Shown piece by piece: positions 25,331 to 33,246 of a DNA stretch of 64,000 bases. Positions within the stretch are counted from its first letter, which is position 1. Every line of letters starts with the position of its first letter. Both the position numbers and the translations under genes were made by a program. The DNA is taken from positions 248,001 through 312,000 of the forward strand of contig NZ_NOII01000011.1 in the NCBI RefSeq assembly GCF_002245695.1, read 5' to 3'. This DNA comes from Fictibacillus aquaticus. Lineage in GTDB: Bacteria; Bacillota; Bacilli; Bacillales; Fictibacillaceae. The notes beneath the pieces are model-generated. The model was not told where the DNA came from and did no database searches. It saw nothing but the letters and a program-made list of their open reading frames with translations.

Positions 25331-26110
25331 TTAATTAAGGATTAAACCACTGAAAACCATTAGAATATTCAGTGTTACATGCCAAATTATTGCCGGCAAT
25401 ATGCTTTTGGATTTAATTGTTATAGCTCCGTAAAAAAAGCCTCCTGCCGCAAAAGCAGCACACACAATCCAAGAAAAACCTAAAGAGTAATGCTGTAAAC
25501 CAAAGCCTAAGCTAGTTAAAAGAACAGCCCATTTTTCACCGAATTGCTCTAGAAACCGGCTAAGTATTGCACCTCTCCAAATCAATTCTTCAAGTACACC
25601 ATTTACAAGAGAAAATACAGCGGCCAGCAACAAGACTCCCTGCACAAAATCCCAGCCCCGCATCCCAATAAACGGAACAAAAGATACGATATTAATTGTA
25701 AGAGCAATGAGAAGAAACCATCTTACCCTTATTAGGTGTGGACCGAACCAGATAAAGGGAGCAACTATTTTTTCATTCCATAAAGGTTTTTTCCAAAACA
25801 AAATAAAAGAACTTTTTTGTAAGAACGACTGTGCAAACAATGGGATTAAGATGAGAGCAAGCGATAAACGGCTATAAAATACATAGCCAATCTTTGAATC
25901 GATTTGTTCTATCCAGTGGGCGCTGATATACAAATACAGACCAAACCCGATGCCAAAAAGAAGGCTCGTCACTATAAAATCTTTTACAGGTTTGAGTTTT
26001 GTAAAATACAACATTATCGAAAGCAACGTCCATACTCCAAGCAATAGATAACTGTTAAGCTGAAGAATGATGATAAGAGTAATAAACAATAATAGCGCGG
26101 TATATTTCAT
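25331..26110 (-). CDS. CPBP-family intramembrane metalloprotease
   Basis: A 259-residue polytopic protein of the CAAX/bacteriocin-processing (ABI) family, with about eight helices and the three active-site motifs EExxxR (E174, E175, R179), FGLQH (H207) and IIWHxxxN (H244, N248). In Firmicutes such proteases process or protect against peptides; the target is unknown. It is 11 bp upstream of the kinase-like gene, so probably cotranscribed. Confidence 0.87.
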   Translation of the reverse strand: MKYTALLLFITLIIILQLNSYLLLGVWTLLSIMLYFTKLKPVKDFIVTSLLFGIGFGLYLYISAHWIEQIDSKIGYVFYSRLSLALILIPLFAQSFLQKSSFILFWKKPLWNEKIVAPFIWFGPHLIRVRWFLLIALTINIVSFVPFIGMRGWDFVQGVLLLAAVFSLVNGVLEELIWRGAILSRFLEQFGEKWAVLLTSLGFGLQHYSLGFSWIVCAAFAAGGFFYGAITIKSKSILPAIIWHVTLNILMVFSGLILN

Positions 26111-26193
26111 AGAGTTGAGTTCCTGTCTTACAGAATTTAATTATACATATTTTACCACAAAGAGAGTTTGCTCCTGCTTTTTGAAATACAATA

Positions 26194-26224
26194 AAAAGCA
26201 TAACTCCAGTGGAATTATGCTTTT
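26194..26224 (-). terminator. Terminator after the persulfide dioxygenase gene
   Basis: A 14-bp stem (AAAAGCATAACTCC with its partner, one wobble) and loop of three bases lies 12 bp after the gene ending at 26236 and is followed by TTTTTATTG on the minus strand. Confidence 0.8.
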
Positions 26225-26235
26225 AGATTTATTAT

Positions 26236-27618
26236 TTATTTTTTAACTGGCATGCCTTCCTTTTCCCATGCAGAAAATCCGCCTTGAAAATTTAAGACAT
26301 CCTTGAACCCCTTTTTCTGCAGCATGCTGGTCGCAATCGCTGACCTGGCGCCGGATTGGCAATGGGCGACAAGGGTTTTATCTTTTGGCAGCGATCCCGT
26401 CTCGTTTTCTAAGTTACCGAGAAAATGATGGTGTGCACCTGGAATATGGCCGCTGTCCCACTCACTTTCAGCCCTCACATCTATGACATAAAAATTATCG
26501 TCAGCAGCATATTTCTTTACTTGATCCGCAGATACCATTTCATACGATTCATGGTCACCGCTCAGCTCTTCTGGCGTTATAAAGCCTGTTATCCGGTCAA
26601 GTCCGATGGATTGCAACGAACGTTTAATATCAGGAAGCTTCTGCTCCTCCGCAATCAGTACAATATCCTGATCATATTTCAGCAGCCATCCCGCCCAATT
26701 GGTGAACGAACCGTTATACGGCAAGTTTAGTGAACCCTGAACGTGTCCTAATGCGAATTCTGCCGCTGGCCTTGTATCTACTAAAATTGCAGCTTCATCA
26801 ATTGGAAGCGAAACTTTTGGCGTTTCTTCGCTGTTCAGCAATGCCGGTCCGCTTTTATTCCACTTTTTCATTTGACCAAAGTACGTCGGCGGCTCTGGCT
26901 GACTTGATAGAAGCTCCTTTACAAAAGCAGCTTCATCCTGGACTTGGAATGCCCAGTTAACCGTTTTTTCGTATCCAATAGTCGATACCGGAACGGCGCC
27001 TAATGATTTTCCGCAAGAGCTTCCCGCACCATGTGCTGGCCAGACCTGAAGAAAGTCAGGCAGCTGAGCCACTTTTTTTAGTGAAGCGAACAGCTCTTTT
27101 CCTCCCTTTTCAGAGGTTCCTGCAGATCCCGCTGCCTTCTCAAGCAAATCCGGCCTGCCCACATCGCCAACAAACAGAAAGTCACCTGTGAAAATACCCA
27201 TTGGCTCATCCGCTCCTCCCCCTTTATCGGTAAGCAGGAACGAGATGCTTTCAGGGGTATGTCCCGGTGTGTGCATGACTTCAAATTGCACTTTTCCTAT
27301 AGAAAAAACGGAACCATCTTTTAAAAGCTCATGCTCATAATCGCCTAAAAACTCGTATTTCCAGTCTTTATCCCCTTCATCAGACATGTAAAGTTTGATT
27401 CCATAAAGATGTGCCAGCTCCCTGGCGCCTGAAAGGTAGTCGGCATGAATATGCGTTTCAGCCGCTGCGGTAATCTTCAGCCCCTCTTTTTTCGCAGTCT
27501 CAAGATAAGGGGTATAGTGCCTTGCAGGATCAATGACGATCGCCTCACCCGTACCTTGGCAACCTATCAAATAAGAACGATGGGCGAGCTGTTCATCAAA
27601 GAATGATTTAAAATACAT
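26236..27618 (-). CDS. CstB-like persulfide dioxygenase: metallo-beta-lactamase, pseudorhodanese, rhodanese
   Basis: A 460-residue three-domain protein. The N-terminal MBL-fold dioxygenase has THIHADY (H56, H58, D60), TPGHT (H120) and TGD (D146), the pattern for a single iron site as in ETHE1. The middle rhodanese-like domain (about 265-360) has no active-site Cys. The C-terminal rhodanese (about 370-455) has C420 in AHCQSGARS. This order matches the CstB proteins that oxidise persulfides and form thiosulfate during sulfide stress. It stands alone, with no CstR-type repressor or other cst genes next to it. AGGAGGAG precedes the ATG. Confidence 0.9.
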   Translation of the reverse strand: MYFKSFFDEQLAHRSYLIGCQGTGEAIVIDPARHYTPYLETAKKEGLKITAAAETHIHADYLSGARELAHLYGIKLYMSDEGDKDWKYEFLGDYEHELLKDGSVFSIGKVQFEVMHTPGHTPESISFLLTDKGGGADEPMGIFTGDFLFVGDVGRPDLLEKAAGSAGTSEKGGKELFASLKKVAQLPDFLQVWPAHGAGSSCGKSLGAVPVSTIGYEKTVNWAFQVQDEAAFVKELLSSQPEPPTYFGQMKKWNKSGPALLNSEETPKVSLPIDEAAILVDTRPAAEFALGHVQGSLNLPYNGSFTNWAGWLLKYDQDIVLIAEEQKLPDIKRSLQSIGLDRITGFITPEELSGDHESYEMVSADQVKKYAADDNFYVIDVRAESEWDSGHIPGAHHHFLGNLENETGSLPKDKTLVAHCQSGARSAIATSMLQKKGFKDVLNFQGGFSAWEKEGMPVKK

Positions 27619-27797
27619 AGTGGCTCCTCCTCAGTAAGTAAATAAACCTTTCCTTCTGTTCATTCTTGAATATGAATTGAAAAAGTATACTTCCTTTTTA
27701 AAAATACCTCCATAGGTATCTTACCCGTGACAGAAATGAACTAAAACAAGAAAATCTAAGAACGGTACAGAGTTTCTTCCCCCCCGTAGTTTCACTT

Positions 27798-27811
27798 GGT
27801 ACCGTACCCCC
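27798..27811. repeat. Single GGTACCGTACCCC repeat
   Basis: One perfect copy of the dispersed 13-mer plus one extra C, downstream of the truncated duplicate. A CGGTAC at 27762-27767 could be a worn partner arm, but no good stem forms. Confidence 0.7.
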
Positions 27812-27839
27812 AAAGTATGACTTGCTACTTAAAAACAAT

Positions 27840-27864
27840 AAAACCCTGTAGTATACAGGGTTTT
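27840..27864 (-). terminator. Terminator inside the truncated duplicate
   Basis: AAAACCCTGTA and TACAGGGTTTT form a perfect 11-bp stem with a 3-base loop, followed on the minus strand by ATTGTTTTT. It cuts across the 108-codon frame, supporting the view that the frame is not a full functional gene. Confidence 0.8.
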
Positions 27865-27890
27865 GGGGTTTATTAAGTTTAGTTTGCAGT

Positions 27891-28170
27891 TTCAGGTGAT
27901 CAGGAATAGGAACCTTGCTCGCAAAGTCGCTAGCTTTTTCTCGTTTAATAGAACGATAGACAGCATATACGATGGCAGCGATGTTTATGACAATGGCGCT
28001 GCTGATGAATTCAATCATAAACAAGCTCCTTCTATAAAAATAGACTCTCTACGTAATAGAGAGTCTGCTGCTGCGGTAAAATTCCGCCGCACTTCATGTA
28101 CATTAAGTATAAACACATATGTAAAATATGTAAATTTCTTAGTGTCAGTTGTTATGTCTAAATAATCCCA
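27891..28170 (-). repeat. Duplicated promoter-leader-5' gene segment, copy A
   Basis: About 280 bp match 30582-30860 at roughly 80% identity. The match covers the first 43 codons, ribosome site, leader hairpin, promoter and a few bases corresponding to the tail of the HAD gene. The other copy heads an intact gene. Confidence 0.85.
28035..28134 (-). promoter_or_regulatory. Sigma-A promoter and hairpin leader, copy A
   Basis: TTTACA (28134-28129) and TATACT (28111-28106) are 17 bp apart, a near-consensus sigma-A promoter. The transcript would contain a GC-rich hairpin (GCGGCGG/CCGC) and then AGACTCTCTA/TAGAGAGTCT followed by ATTTTTAT, just before the ribosome site. That second hairpin looks like an attenuator or leader terminator and is conserved in copy B. 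Confidence 0.75.
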
Positions 28171-28943
28171 TGTTTTTTTAATGCAAACTCAATTCCGTCC
28201 TCGCTAGATTTCTTCGTCACAAAATCCGCAATTGCTTTTAAGTTGGACGAACCGTTGCCCATTGCAATACCAAGTCCCGCCAGTTCCAGCATATCAATAT
28301 CATTTTCGCCGTCCCCAAACGCAACAGCCTCTGAGGGATGAATATTAAAATGCTCCAGTACTTTAAAAATGGCTAACGATTTGCATACGTCTTCTTGTAA
28401 GACATTTAGTATATACGGATGCCATCTTTTAAATTTCAGATTTGGAAATGAGTGAATATACTTTTCTGCCATTTCATCGGTTGCATACAAACACATTAAA
28501 TAGACTTCTTCCTCATGAATCAGTTGATTTATTGAGGGGTAATCATCCAGTGAAAGTGTTTCTTTTAAGGCCTGCAATATACTTTGATCTTTCACACCAT
28601 TCATACTGAAATCTTCTGTATAAAAGGAAAGACCGTGATTTTCACCAAGGGCAAACTCAAACACTTCTCGGATGTTCTTCTGATCTAGCGGCACTTTATG
28701 AATCACCGCTTCACCGTGCTTCACGTACCCGCCATTTGCTGTGATAAATATATCTATCCCCAGCTCCCGAATTTCGCTGCACATAGAAAGCGGTCGTCCT
28801 GTCGCCACAGCCACTCTGATGCCTTTATTTTTCAAAGCCTGTATCGCTAGTTTTGTACTATTTGAAATGCTCCCATCCTCATGGTGCGTCAGCGTTCCAT
28901 CCACATCAAAAAACACGATTTTGTAATCCATAAGTCCCCCCAT
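28158..28943 (-). CDS. HAD-superfamily hydrolase, Cof type
   Basis: A 261-residue Cof/IIB HAD phosphatase with motif I FFDVDGT (D13, D15), motif II VATGR, a Lys in the KSLAIFK region and motif IV FGDGENDIDML. The C2-type cap lies between about residues 85 and 190. These enzymes dephosphorylate sugar phosphates or flavin precursors; the substrate cannot be read. The start is uncertain: an ATG at 28931 lies just 4 bases after GGGGGG, while the ATG at 28943 has no ribosome site. Confidence 0.9.
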   Translation of the reverse strand: MGGLMDYKIVFFDVDGTLTHHEDGSISNSTKLAIQALKNKGIRVAVATGRPLSMCSEIRELGIDIFITANGGYVKHGEAVIHKVPLDQKNIREVFEFALGENHGLSFYTEDFSMNGVKDQSILQALKETLSLDDYPSINQLIHEEEVYLMCLYATDEMAEKYIHSFPNLKFKRWHPYILNVLQEDVCKSLAIFKVLEHFNIHPSEAVAFGDGENDIDMLELAGLGIAMGNGSSNLKAIADFVTKKSSEDGIEFALKKHGII

Positions 28944-29070
28944 TTTAATTCTTAACGTTTTCTTCTCTTACTTAATTGTAACTTATTTCAAAATACTTCC
29001 ATAGGTCCATATACGAAGAGAAACTATTTTGTGTAAAATTAAGGAAGATAAACAGAGTGGAGGGCTGTCA

Positions 29071-29727
29071 TTGGATTTTGTATTAGAACATAAATGGGTA
29101 TTTTTAATTGCCGCTGAAGTTTTCTTTTGGATCTTCATGCTGACTTTCTTAGTGCTGCGCTATTGGTTTAAGCTGCATAAAATGAGTGTCTTGTTTATGG
29201 GTCTTTTTATCGTAAACGATCTGTGGATTGCAACAATGGGGTTCTTTGATTACTTAAAAACGGGGGAATTTGCGAGCTATCAGGTGATCATTTTAATCCT
29301 CATCGTTTATGCGTTTACATATGGGAAGAGTGATTTTAAGAAGTTGGATTATGCAATTCAGAAACGCGTCGCTAAAATGAAAGGCGAGCCAATGCCTGAT
29401 CTGCACAGACCTGTGGCTTTATACGGAAAAGATCTGGCTAGAAAGGAAAGAAAGCAATTCACTGTTCATTTTCTTGTTTTCTGCCTGGTTCATATCGTAC
29501 TTCTTTTTGTGGCTGGCCTATCTGATCAGTTTACGCAAAACCAAAGCATTCAGCAGATGCTCACGGAATGGTTCAATAGCAAAGATGGTCTTTACCCTTT
29601 TGATAATCAAACAATGAACAACTTGAGCAGAATCTGGACGATTATTCTTGTCGTTGATGGTGTCATCTCTCTCTCCTACACAGTCTTTCCTAAGCAGGAG
29701 AAGAAGCACGTTTCATTGGACAGATAG
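29071..29727 (+). CDS. Polytopic membrane protein of unknown function
   Basis: About four helices: two near the N-terminus (FLIAAEVFFWIFMLTFLVL and a following segment) and others around residues 60-80, 140-160 and 185-205. Between them lies a charged cytoplasmic loop with KKLDYAIQKRVAKMKG. I place the start at TTG 29071 because GGAGG lies 7 bases before it; the earlier in-frame ATG at 29029 would put the ribosome site inside the gene. No family recognised. Confidence 0.7.
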   Translation: MDFVLEHKWVFLIAAEVFFWIFMLTFLVLRYWFKLHKMSVLFMGLFIVNDLWIATMGFFDYLKTGEFASYQVIILILIVYAFTYGKSDFKKLDYAIQKRVAKMKGEPMPDLHRPVALYGKDLARKERKQFTVHFLVFCLVHIVLLFVAGLSDQFTQNQSIQQMLTEWFNSKDGLYPFDNQTMNNLSRIWTIILVVDGVISLSYTVFPKQEKKHVSLDR

Positions 29728-29729
29728 AG

Positions 29730-29762
29730 AAAAGGCCTTGCCAATTGACGGCGAGGCCTTTT
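29730..29762 (+). terminator. Terminator after the membrane protein gene
   Basis: AAAAGGCCTTGCC and GGCGAGGCCTTTT form a 13-bp stem with one wobble and loop AATTGAC, directly after the stop codon. It may also serve the convergent gene ending at 29774. Confidence 0.85.
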
Positions 29763-29773
29763 GTCAGTTTAAA

Positions 29774-30712
29774 TCAGTCCCCGCCACCGCACCCGCTGCT
29801 GCAGCAGCTGTCACTCGTGCAGCTGCTGTAACATGATGAGCTGGAATCTGTACTCTTATTCTTAGAAGAATAGGTCACAGGCTGCTGACCGTACACTGCT
29901 TTCATTTGGTTGGAATAATCATGGTGATGTTTGTAAGATGTAAAAATCATCGCCTCGGCAATAAGCGGTGCGTTTCCAACCTCTTCAACCACTCGCTTTG
30001 GCGTATAGTTTTGCTTTGTTTTATGTACATTGACTTTTATTTTTCTTTTTAAAGAATCGATGATTTCCTGAACTAATTGCTTATCTGCGTTCTTCCTGAA
30101 ATATTTTTCTTTAAGATCTGCATGAGAGCATTTCAGGAAATCCTCTATCGTCTCTTTTGACAGTGGTGATTTGAAGAATCGGCCCCAAACAAATTCCGAA
30201 TATGCCGTATGATGAAAAAGCTCCGTGTACAATAAATCAAACCACGCACGTCCGCTTGGGTCGGGTTTGAAAGTATCGTTTGGCGTGTGATGAATATGCT
30301 GGCCGCAAAATTGCTGGCAAAACGTTTCATAGTCTTTCGTAAACATGATCATCTCGTGCCAGATCTCATCCGCTTTCTCACTGAACATCGGAACATTTTT
30401 AGCCAGTGAACACATTAAAAAGAAACGCTGCAGTTCAAAAAAGTAATGATTATACGAGTCTTCGTTCGTTTTGGGATGTTCTGCAAAGTAACGTTTCTTA
30501 ATTTTAGATTGATAATCTTCCGTTAACGCCATCTTAAGCGCCATTACGCTTTTCTCCAGTTGAAGTGACGCATTAACACCGAGGTGATCAGGTATAGGAA
30601 CCTTGCTCGCTATATCTCTAGCTTTCTTTCGTTTAATGGAACCGTAGACGGCATATACGATTGCAGCCATGATGATGACAATGGCGCCGCGGATGAACTC
30701 AATCATAAACAA
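29774..30712 (-). CDS. Membrane-anchored protein with glycine-rich-domain-like core and Cys-rich tail
   Basis: A 312-residue protein with one N-terminal helix (about 5-22) and a helical core. The core contains DEIWHEMIMFTKDYETFC followed by CGQHIHHTP, which resembles the WH-x-H/Y-x-x-YxxxC pattern of the plant and bacterial glycine-rich domain proteins (DUF1399). The last 25 residues are Ser/Gly with six Cys, ending SGCGGGD, and could bind metal or crosslink. The gene has a near-consensus promoter and a leader hairpin that is duplicated upstream of a truncated copy at 28 kb. Function unknown; family assignment is tentative. Confidence 0.78.
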   Translation of the reverse strand: MFMIEFIRGAIVIIMAAIVYAVYGSIKRKKARDIASKVPIPDHLGVNASLQLEKSVMALKMALTEDYQSKIKKRYFAEHPKTNEDSYNHYFFELQRFFLMCSLAKNVPMFSEKADEIWHEMIMFTKDYETFCQQFCGQHIHHTPNDTFKPDPSGRAWFDLLYTELFHHTAYSEFVWGRFFKSPLSKETIEDFLKCSHADLKEKYFRKNADKQLVQEIIDSLKRKIKVNVHKTKQNYTPKRVVEEVGNAPLIAEAMIFTSYKHHHDYSNQMKAVYGQQPVTYSSKNKSTDSSSSCYSSCTSDSCCSSGCGGGD

Positions 30713-30860
30713 CCTCCTGCTATAAAAATAGACTCTCTACCGTGATAGAGAGTCTGCTGCTGCGGACAATGGCCGCCGCACTTCATGTACGTTTAGTATA
30801 AATAAAGTTGTAAAATATGTAAAACTTTAACATATGTTGTGTTATGCCCAAATAATCCCG
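30582..30860 (-). repeat. Duplicated promoter-leader-5' gene segment, copy B (intact gene)
   Basis: Counterpart of 27891-28170. Divergence is concentrated in hairpin loops and spacer DNA, while promoter boxes, both stem arms and the first 43 codons are kept. Confidence 0.85.
30723..30823 (-). promoter_or_regulatory. Sigma-A promoter and hairpin leader, copy B
   Basis: TTTACA (30823-30818) and TATACT (30800-30795) have a 17-bp spacer. The leader contains the same two hairpins as copy A; AGACTCTCTA/TAGAGAGTCT (30755-30746 with 30739-30730) is followed by ATTTTTATAG and then the ribosome site GCAGGAGG. Confidence 0.75.
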
Positions 30861-30875
30861 AGCTAGGGATATACT

Positions 30876-31412
30876 TTATTCTCGCTCCTTTGGCCAAGAG
30901 CCTTGCTGTTTACGAATTAATACAATTTGGCCTATATGATATACGTTGTGCAAGATTTGCCGAGCCATCACTCCGACAAGTTCATCATCCAGCTGACTGT
31001 CATTAACTTGTGCTAATGATGTTCGCAAACTTTTACAAATTAGATGTGTTTCTGCCAAAACTGCTTTCCATTTTTCAGAATCAGCTGGATCACCGGCATC
31101 TCCAAATGTATTCACTGACAAGATTGCCTTCCATTTAGAATCTGCTGGCTGCCCGATATCTCCAAATGCAGCTTTTGCATCAGATGCCTTTTTTCTAGGC
31201 TTTGTATCATTGGTTTGTCTAAGCAGAATGGCGTTGAAATAATTTAGATGGTTTACAGTTTGCCAGATTGTGTTCCCGCCTCCAGGAGGCTGCCAGCTTG
31301 CATCTCTGGAACTTAACCCCTCAAGAGCAGATTCTAAAGGTAAAAACCAAGTCTCCGTATCCCAACTAAAGTCGAATTCCATACGAAAAATATCCATTAG
31401 CTTTAGGTTCAT
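30876..31412 (-). CDS. DinB-family protein with an internal 21-residue duplication
   Basis: A 178-residue four-helix DinB/YfiT-type protein with the putative metal-binding histidines in VNHLNYF and HNVYHIGQI. Members are thiol- or metal-dependent S-transferases. An in-frame 63-bp tandem duplication gives two versions of FGDxGxPADSxKWKA between helices 2 and 3, which lengthens this loop compared with ordinary relatives. GGGGGAGGAAAT precedes the ATG. Confidence 0.85.
   Translation of the reverse strand: MNLKLMDIFRMEFDFSWDTETWFLPLESALEGLSSRDASWQPPGGGNTIWQTVNHLNYFNAILLRQTNDTKPRKKASDAKAAFGDIGQPADSKWKAILSVNTFGDAGDPADSEKWKAVLAETHLICKSLRTSLAQVNDSQLDDELVGVMARQILHNVYHIGQIVLIRKQQGSWPKERE
31063..31188 (-). 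repeat. 63-bp in-frame tandem duplication inside the DinB gene
   Basis: The segments starting at 31063 and 31126 both read GC(T/C)TTCCATTT and continue with closely matching sequence ending TCTCCAAATG. The period of 63 bp preserves the frame. Confidence 0.8.
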
Positions 31413-31580
31413 TTATTTCCTCCCCCTCATCTTTAAGCTATTAATTTTGAGGTATTGAAGTGAAAGTGTTGAAACAATTTACTGTAGTTGTTTTAACCTA
31501 AAATACAAATTCGATATAACCACTACTAAACCTTGTTCAGCAAGCGAATTCGCAATAATCGATATTACCAAATAAAAATA

Positions 31581-31618
31581 AGCCAGTTAATTCATATGCG
31601 AATTAGCTGGCTTTTTTC
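31581..31618. terminator. Bidirectional terminator hairpin
   Basis: AAGCCAGTTAATTC and GAATTAGCTGGCTT pair over 14 bases (one wobble) with loop ATATGC, with a T run after it on the plus strand and A-rich DNA before it. It lies 8 bp after the EamA gene end. The rest of 31413-31625 holds nothing else I can support. Confidence 0.8.
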
Positions 31619-31625
31619 CTTACTA

Positions 31626-32462
31626 TTATATTTTAATAAAAATAATCCCGAGCAGCGCGGTAATAATGCCAACAAGCTGATACCGCTTCAGCTTCTCTTT
31701 AAACAGCCAGCAGCCTGCCAGGATAACAACAAGACAGTTCAGGCTGACAATCGGGAAGATGATGCTGGCAATTCCTTTTTGCAAAGCGTAAAAATAACAG
31801 CTGTACCCAATAACACTGACAAGCCCGACAATTGTGCCGATACTTGCTTCGGACTTCAGCCAGTTTTCCTTTTCCCGAAGACTTGTAATTCCGAGAAAAA
31901 TACTGCCGCCGCCATACATGCAAATTAGCGTGTTGAGCGCGCTGATTTGCAGATGAGACGTCGTTTTCATTAAGATGCCTAGAATGCCGAACGAAAGTAT
32001 AGCCAGAATAATTCGGAGCATCCATGGTCTGTATTCAAAAGCTCTGGCTGAACCTGGTGAATATTGAATAAGAATAGCAGAGCCAAGAATAACCATGATC
32101 CCCATCCATTGAATCAAGCTGATCTGTTCGTGAAAAATTATTGCTGAACCCAGAATCGGAAGGATCGCGTTTGCTCCGATTAGCGGGGACGTCAAGCTAG
32201 CCGGCCCTTTTTCAAACGCCTTAGACATCTGAATATTGCCGCTCGCGTTTAGTATGCCGATTGTGCTCCCGAGAACGATGGCAAGAAGGTCCAGCTTCAG
32301 AGCACCTATGGCCATTCCATAAGAAAGAGTGAGCAGAAACGCAACGATATAAAAGAAAAATTGAATATGCACCTTTGAATAGCCTTTGCTCGTACTCCAT
32401 TTAAAAATGGTATTGTTCATCCCAAAGCTTAACGTTGTTGCCAATGCTGCAGCGATCCACAT
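31626..32462 (-). CDS. EamA-family (drug/metabolite) transporter
   Basis: A 278-residue protein with ten predicted helices in two five-helix repeats, the layout of the DMT superfamily. Typical features are the N-terminal ALATTLSFGMNNTIFKWST and a final helix pair ending in the short tail IIFIKI. Substrate unknown. Confidence 0.87.
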   Translation of the reverse strand: MWIAAALATTLSFGMNNTIFKWSTSKGYSKVHIQFFFYIVAFLLTLSYGMAIGALKLDLLAIVLGSTIGILNASGNIQMSKAFEKGPASLTSPLIGANAILPILGSAIIFHEQISLIQWMGIMVILGSAILIQYSPGSARAFEYRPWMLRIILAILSFGILGILMKTTSHLQISALNTLICMYGGGSIFLGITSLREKENWLKSEASIGTIVGLVSVIGYSCYFYALQKGIASIIFPIVSLNCLVVILAGCWLFKEKLKRYQLVGIITALLGIIFIKI

Positions 32463-32530
32463 GGTTGCGCCTTCTCTCTATTATTTTCCATGACTTATTG
32501 TAAATCTATTAATAAGATGCTGCAATATAA

Positions 32531-32560
32531 AAAGCAGCCGAAAAAAACACCAGCTGCTTT
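32531..32560 (-). terminator. Probable terminator after the zinc-ribbon protein gene
   Basis: AAAGCAGC and GCTGCTTT form an 8-bp stem around a 14-base loop, followed by TTATATTG on the minus strand. The U tract is weak. Confidence 0.55.
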
Positions 32561-32579
32561 ACTCTATCATTTTTTCGAT

Positions 32580-33131
32580 TTAGTCCATATCAACAATAAG
32601 CCAGTCTCCGTCTACCTTTTTCAACTCAATTGTTGTTTCGTCGCGGCCTGATCCGTATATCGGTTTTGGCGTCATTTCCAGCTTTACATTGACCTCTGCT
32701 CTGTTACCATCGATTTCTTCTTCAATAGCTAGAATGTCGATTTCTGCATTATCTGGAATATCTTCAGCATCATTATTCTCATCCCACGGAATACTCGGGT
32801 GAACATACTTGCCCGCTTCCTCCATGTCTTTATCCTCCATCGCATCAAAAAATGCTTCAACTACATCTTTTGGAGAATTAACCATCATGGAGTTAACCAA
32901 AAAACCAATTAACAGAATGGCAGCTATCCAGCCGTACCATGGTACTTTCTTAAAAATAGTTACGGCTTTCTCTTTGCTCGACGGATAATCATTTCGTGGC
33001 GTATCCGTTATAACCTGCTGTTCAGACTGCTGTGTTCCATGTTCTTCAGTAATTGTTCTTTCAGCCCCGCAATGACTGCAAAAGCGGGCGCTCTCCGGCA
33101 CTTCCTTGCCGCATGACTTACAATGTACCAT
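32580..33131 (-). CDS. Zinc-ribbon membrane protein with exterior DUF4878-like domain
   Basis: A 183-residue protein. The N-terminal zinc ribbon has C4-x2-C7 and C18-x2-C21 (CKSCGKE, FCSHCGAE), followed by a polar linker, one helix at about 72-90 and an exterior C-terminal domain. That domain (DVVEAFFDAMEDKDMEEAGKY, then the DGDWLIVDMD end) resembles the NTF2-like lumazine-binding/DUF4878 group. Function unknown; such proteins are common in Bacillaceae. Confidence 0.8.
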   Translation of the reverse strand: MVHCKSCGKEVPESARFCSHCGAERTITEEHGTQQSEQQVITDTPRNDYPSSKEKAVTIFKKVPWYGWIAAILLIGFLVNSMMVNSPKDVVEAFFDAMEDKDMEEAGKYVHPSIPWDENNDAEDIPDNAEIDILAIEEEIDGNRAEVNVKLEMTPKPIYGSGRDETTIELKKVDGDWLIVDMD

Positions 33132-33207
33132 TTTATTAGCTCCTTACGTTTTTAAATTGCTGCTCTGTTATATCGGCTTAACGCTGTGATTATTTACAAA
33201 ACAAAAT

Positions 33208-33241
33208 AAGAAGCAGCTGCCATGATGGGCAACTGCTTCTT
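33208..33241 (-). terminator. Terminator after the second cysteine hydrolase gene
   Basis: AAGAAGCAGTTGCC and GGCAGCTGCTTCTT pair over 14 bases with loop CATCAT, followed by ATTTTGT on the minus strand, 6 bp after the stop. Confidence 0.8.
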
Positions 33242-33246
33242 CCTAT

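Larger units (their letters stand above)
27698..28024 (-). pseudogene. Truncated duplicate of the Cys-rich tail protein gene
   Basis: The first 43 residues (MFMIEFISSAIVINIAAIVY onward, to VPIPDHL) are about 80% identical to the N-terminus of the 312-residue protein at 29774-30712. Similarity stops abruptly. The reading frame then runs through a strong terminator hairpin (27840-27864) and continues in Ser/Arg-rich sequence unlike a protein. The copy keeps its promoter, leader hairpin and ribosome site, so it may still yield a short transcript and a small membrane peptide. It is best seen as the 5' remnant of a duplication. Confidence 0.75.

Noticed and set aside
28035-28134. Known riboswitch class in the duplicated leader
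   Set aside because: The leader is under 100 bases and contains only two simple hairpins; no conserved aptamer sequence of a known class was found.
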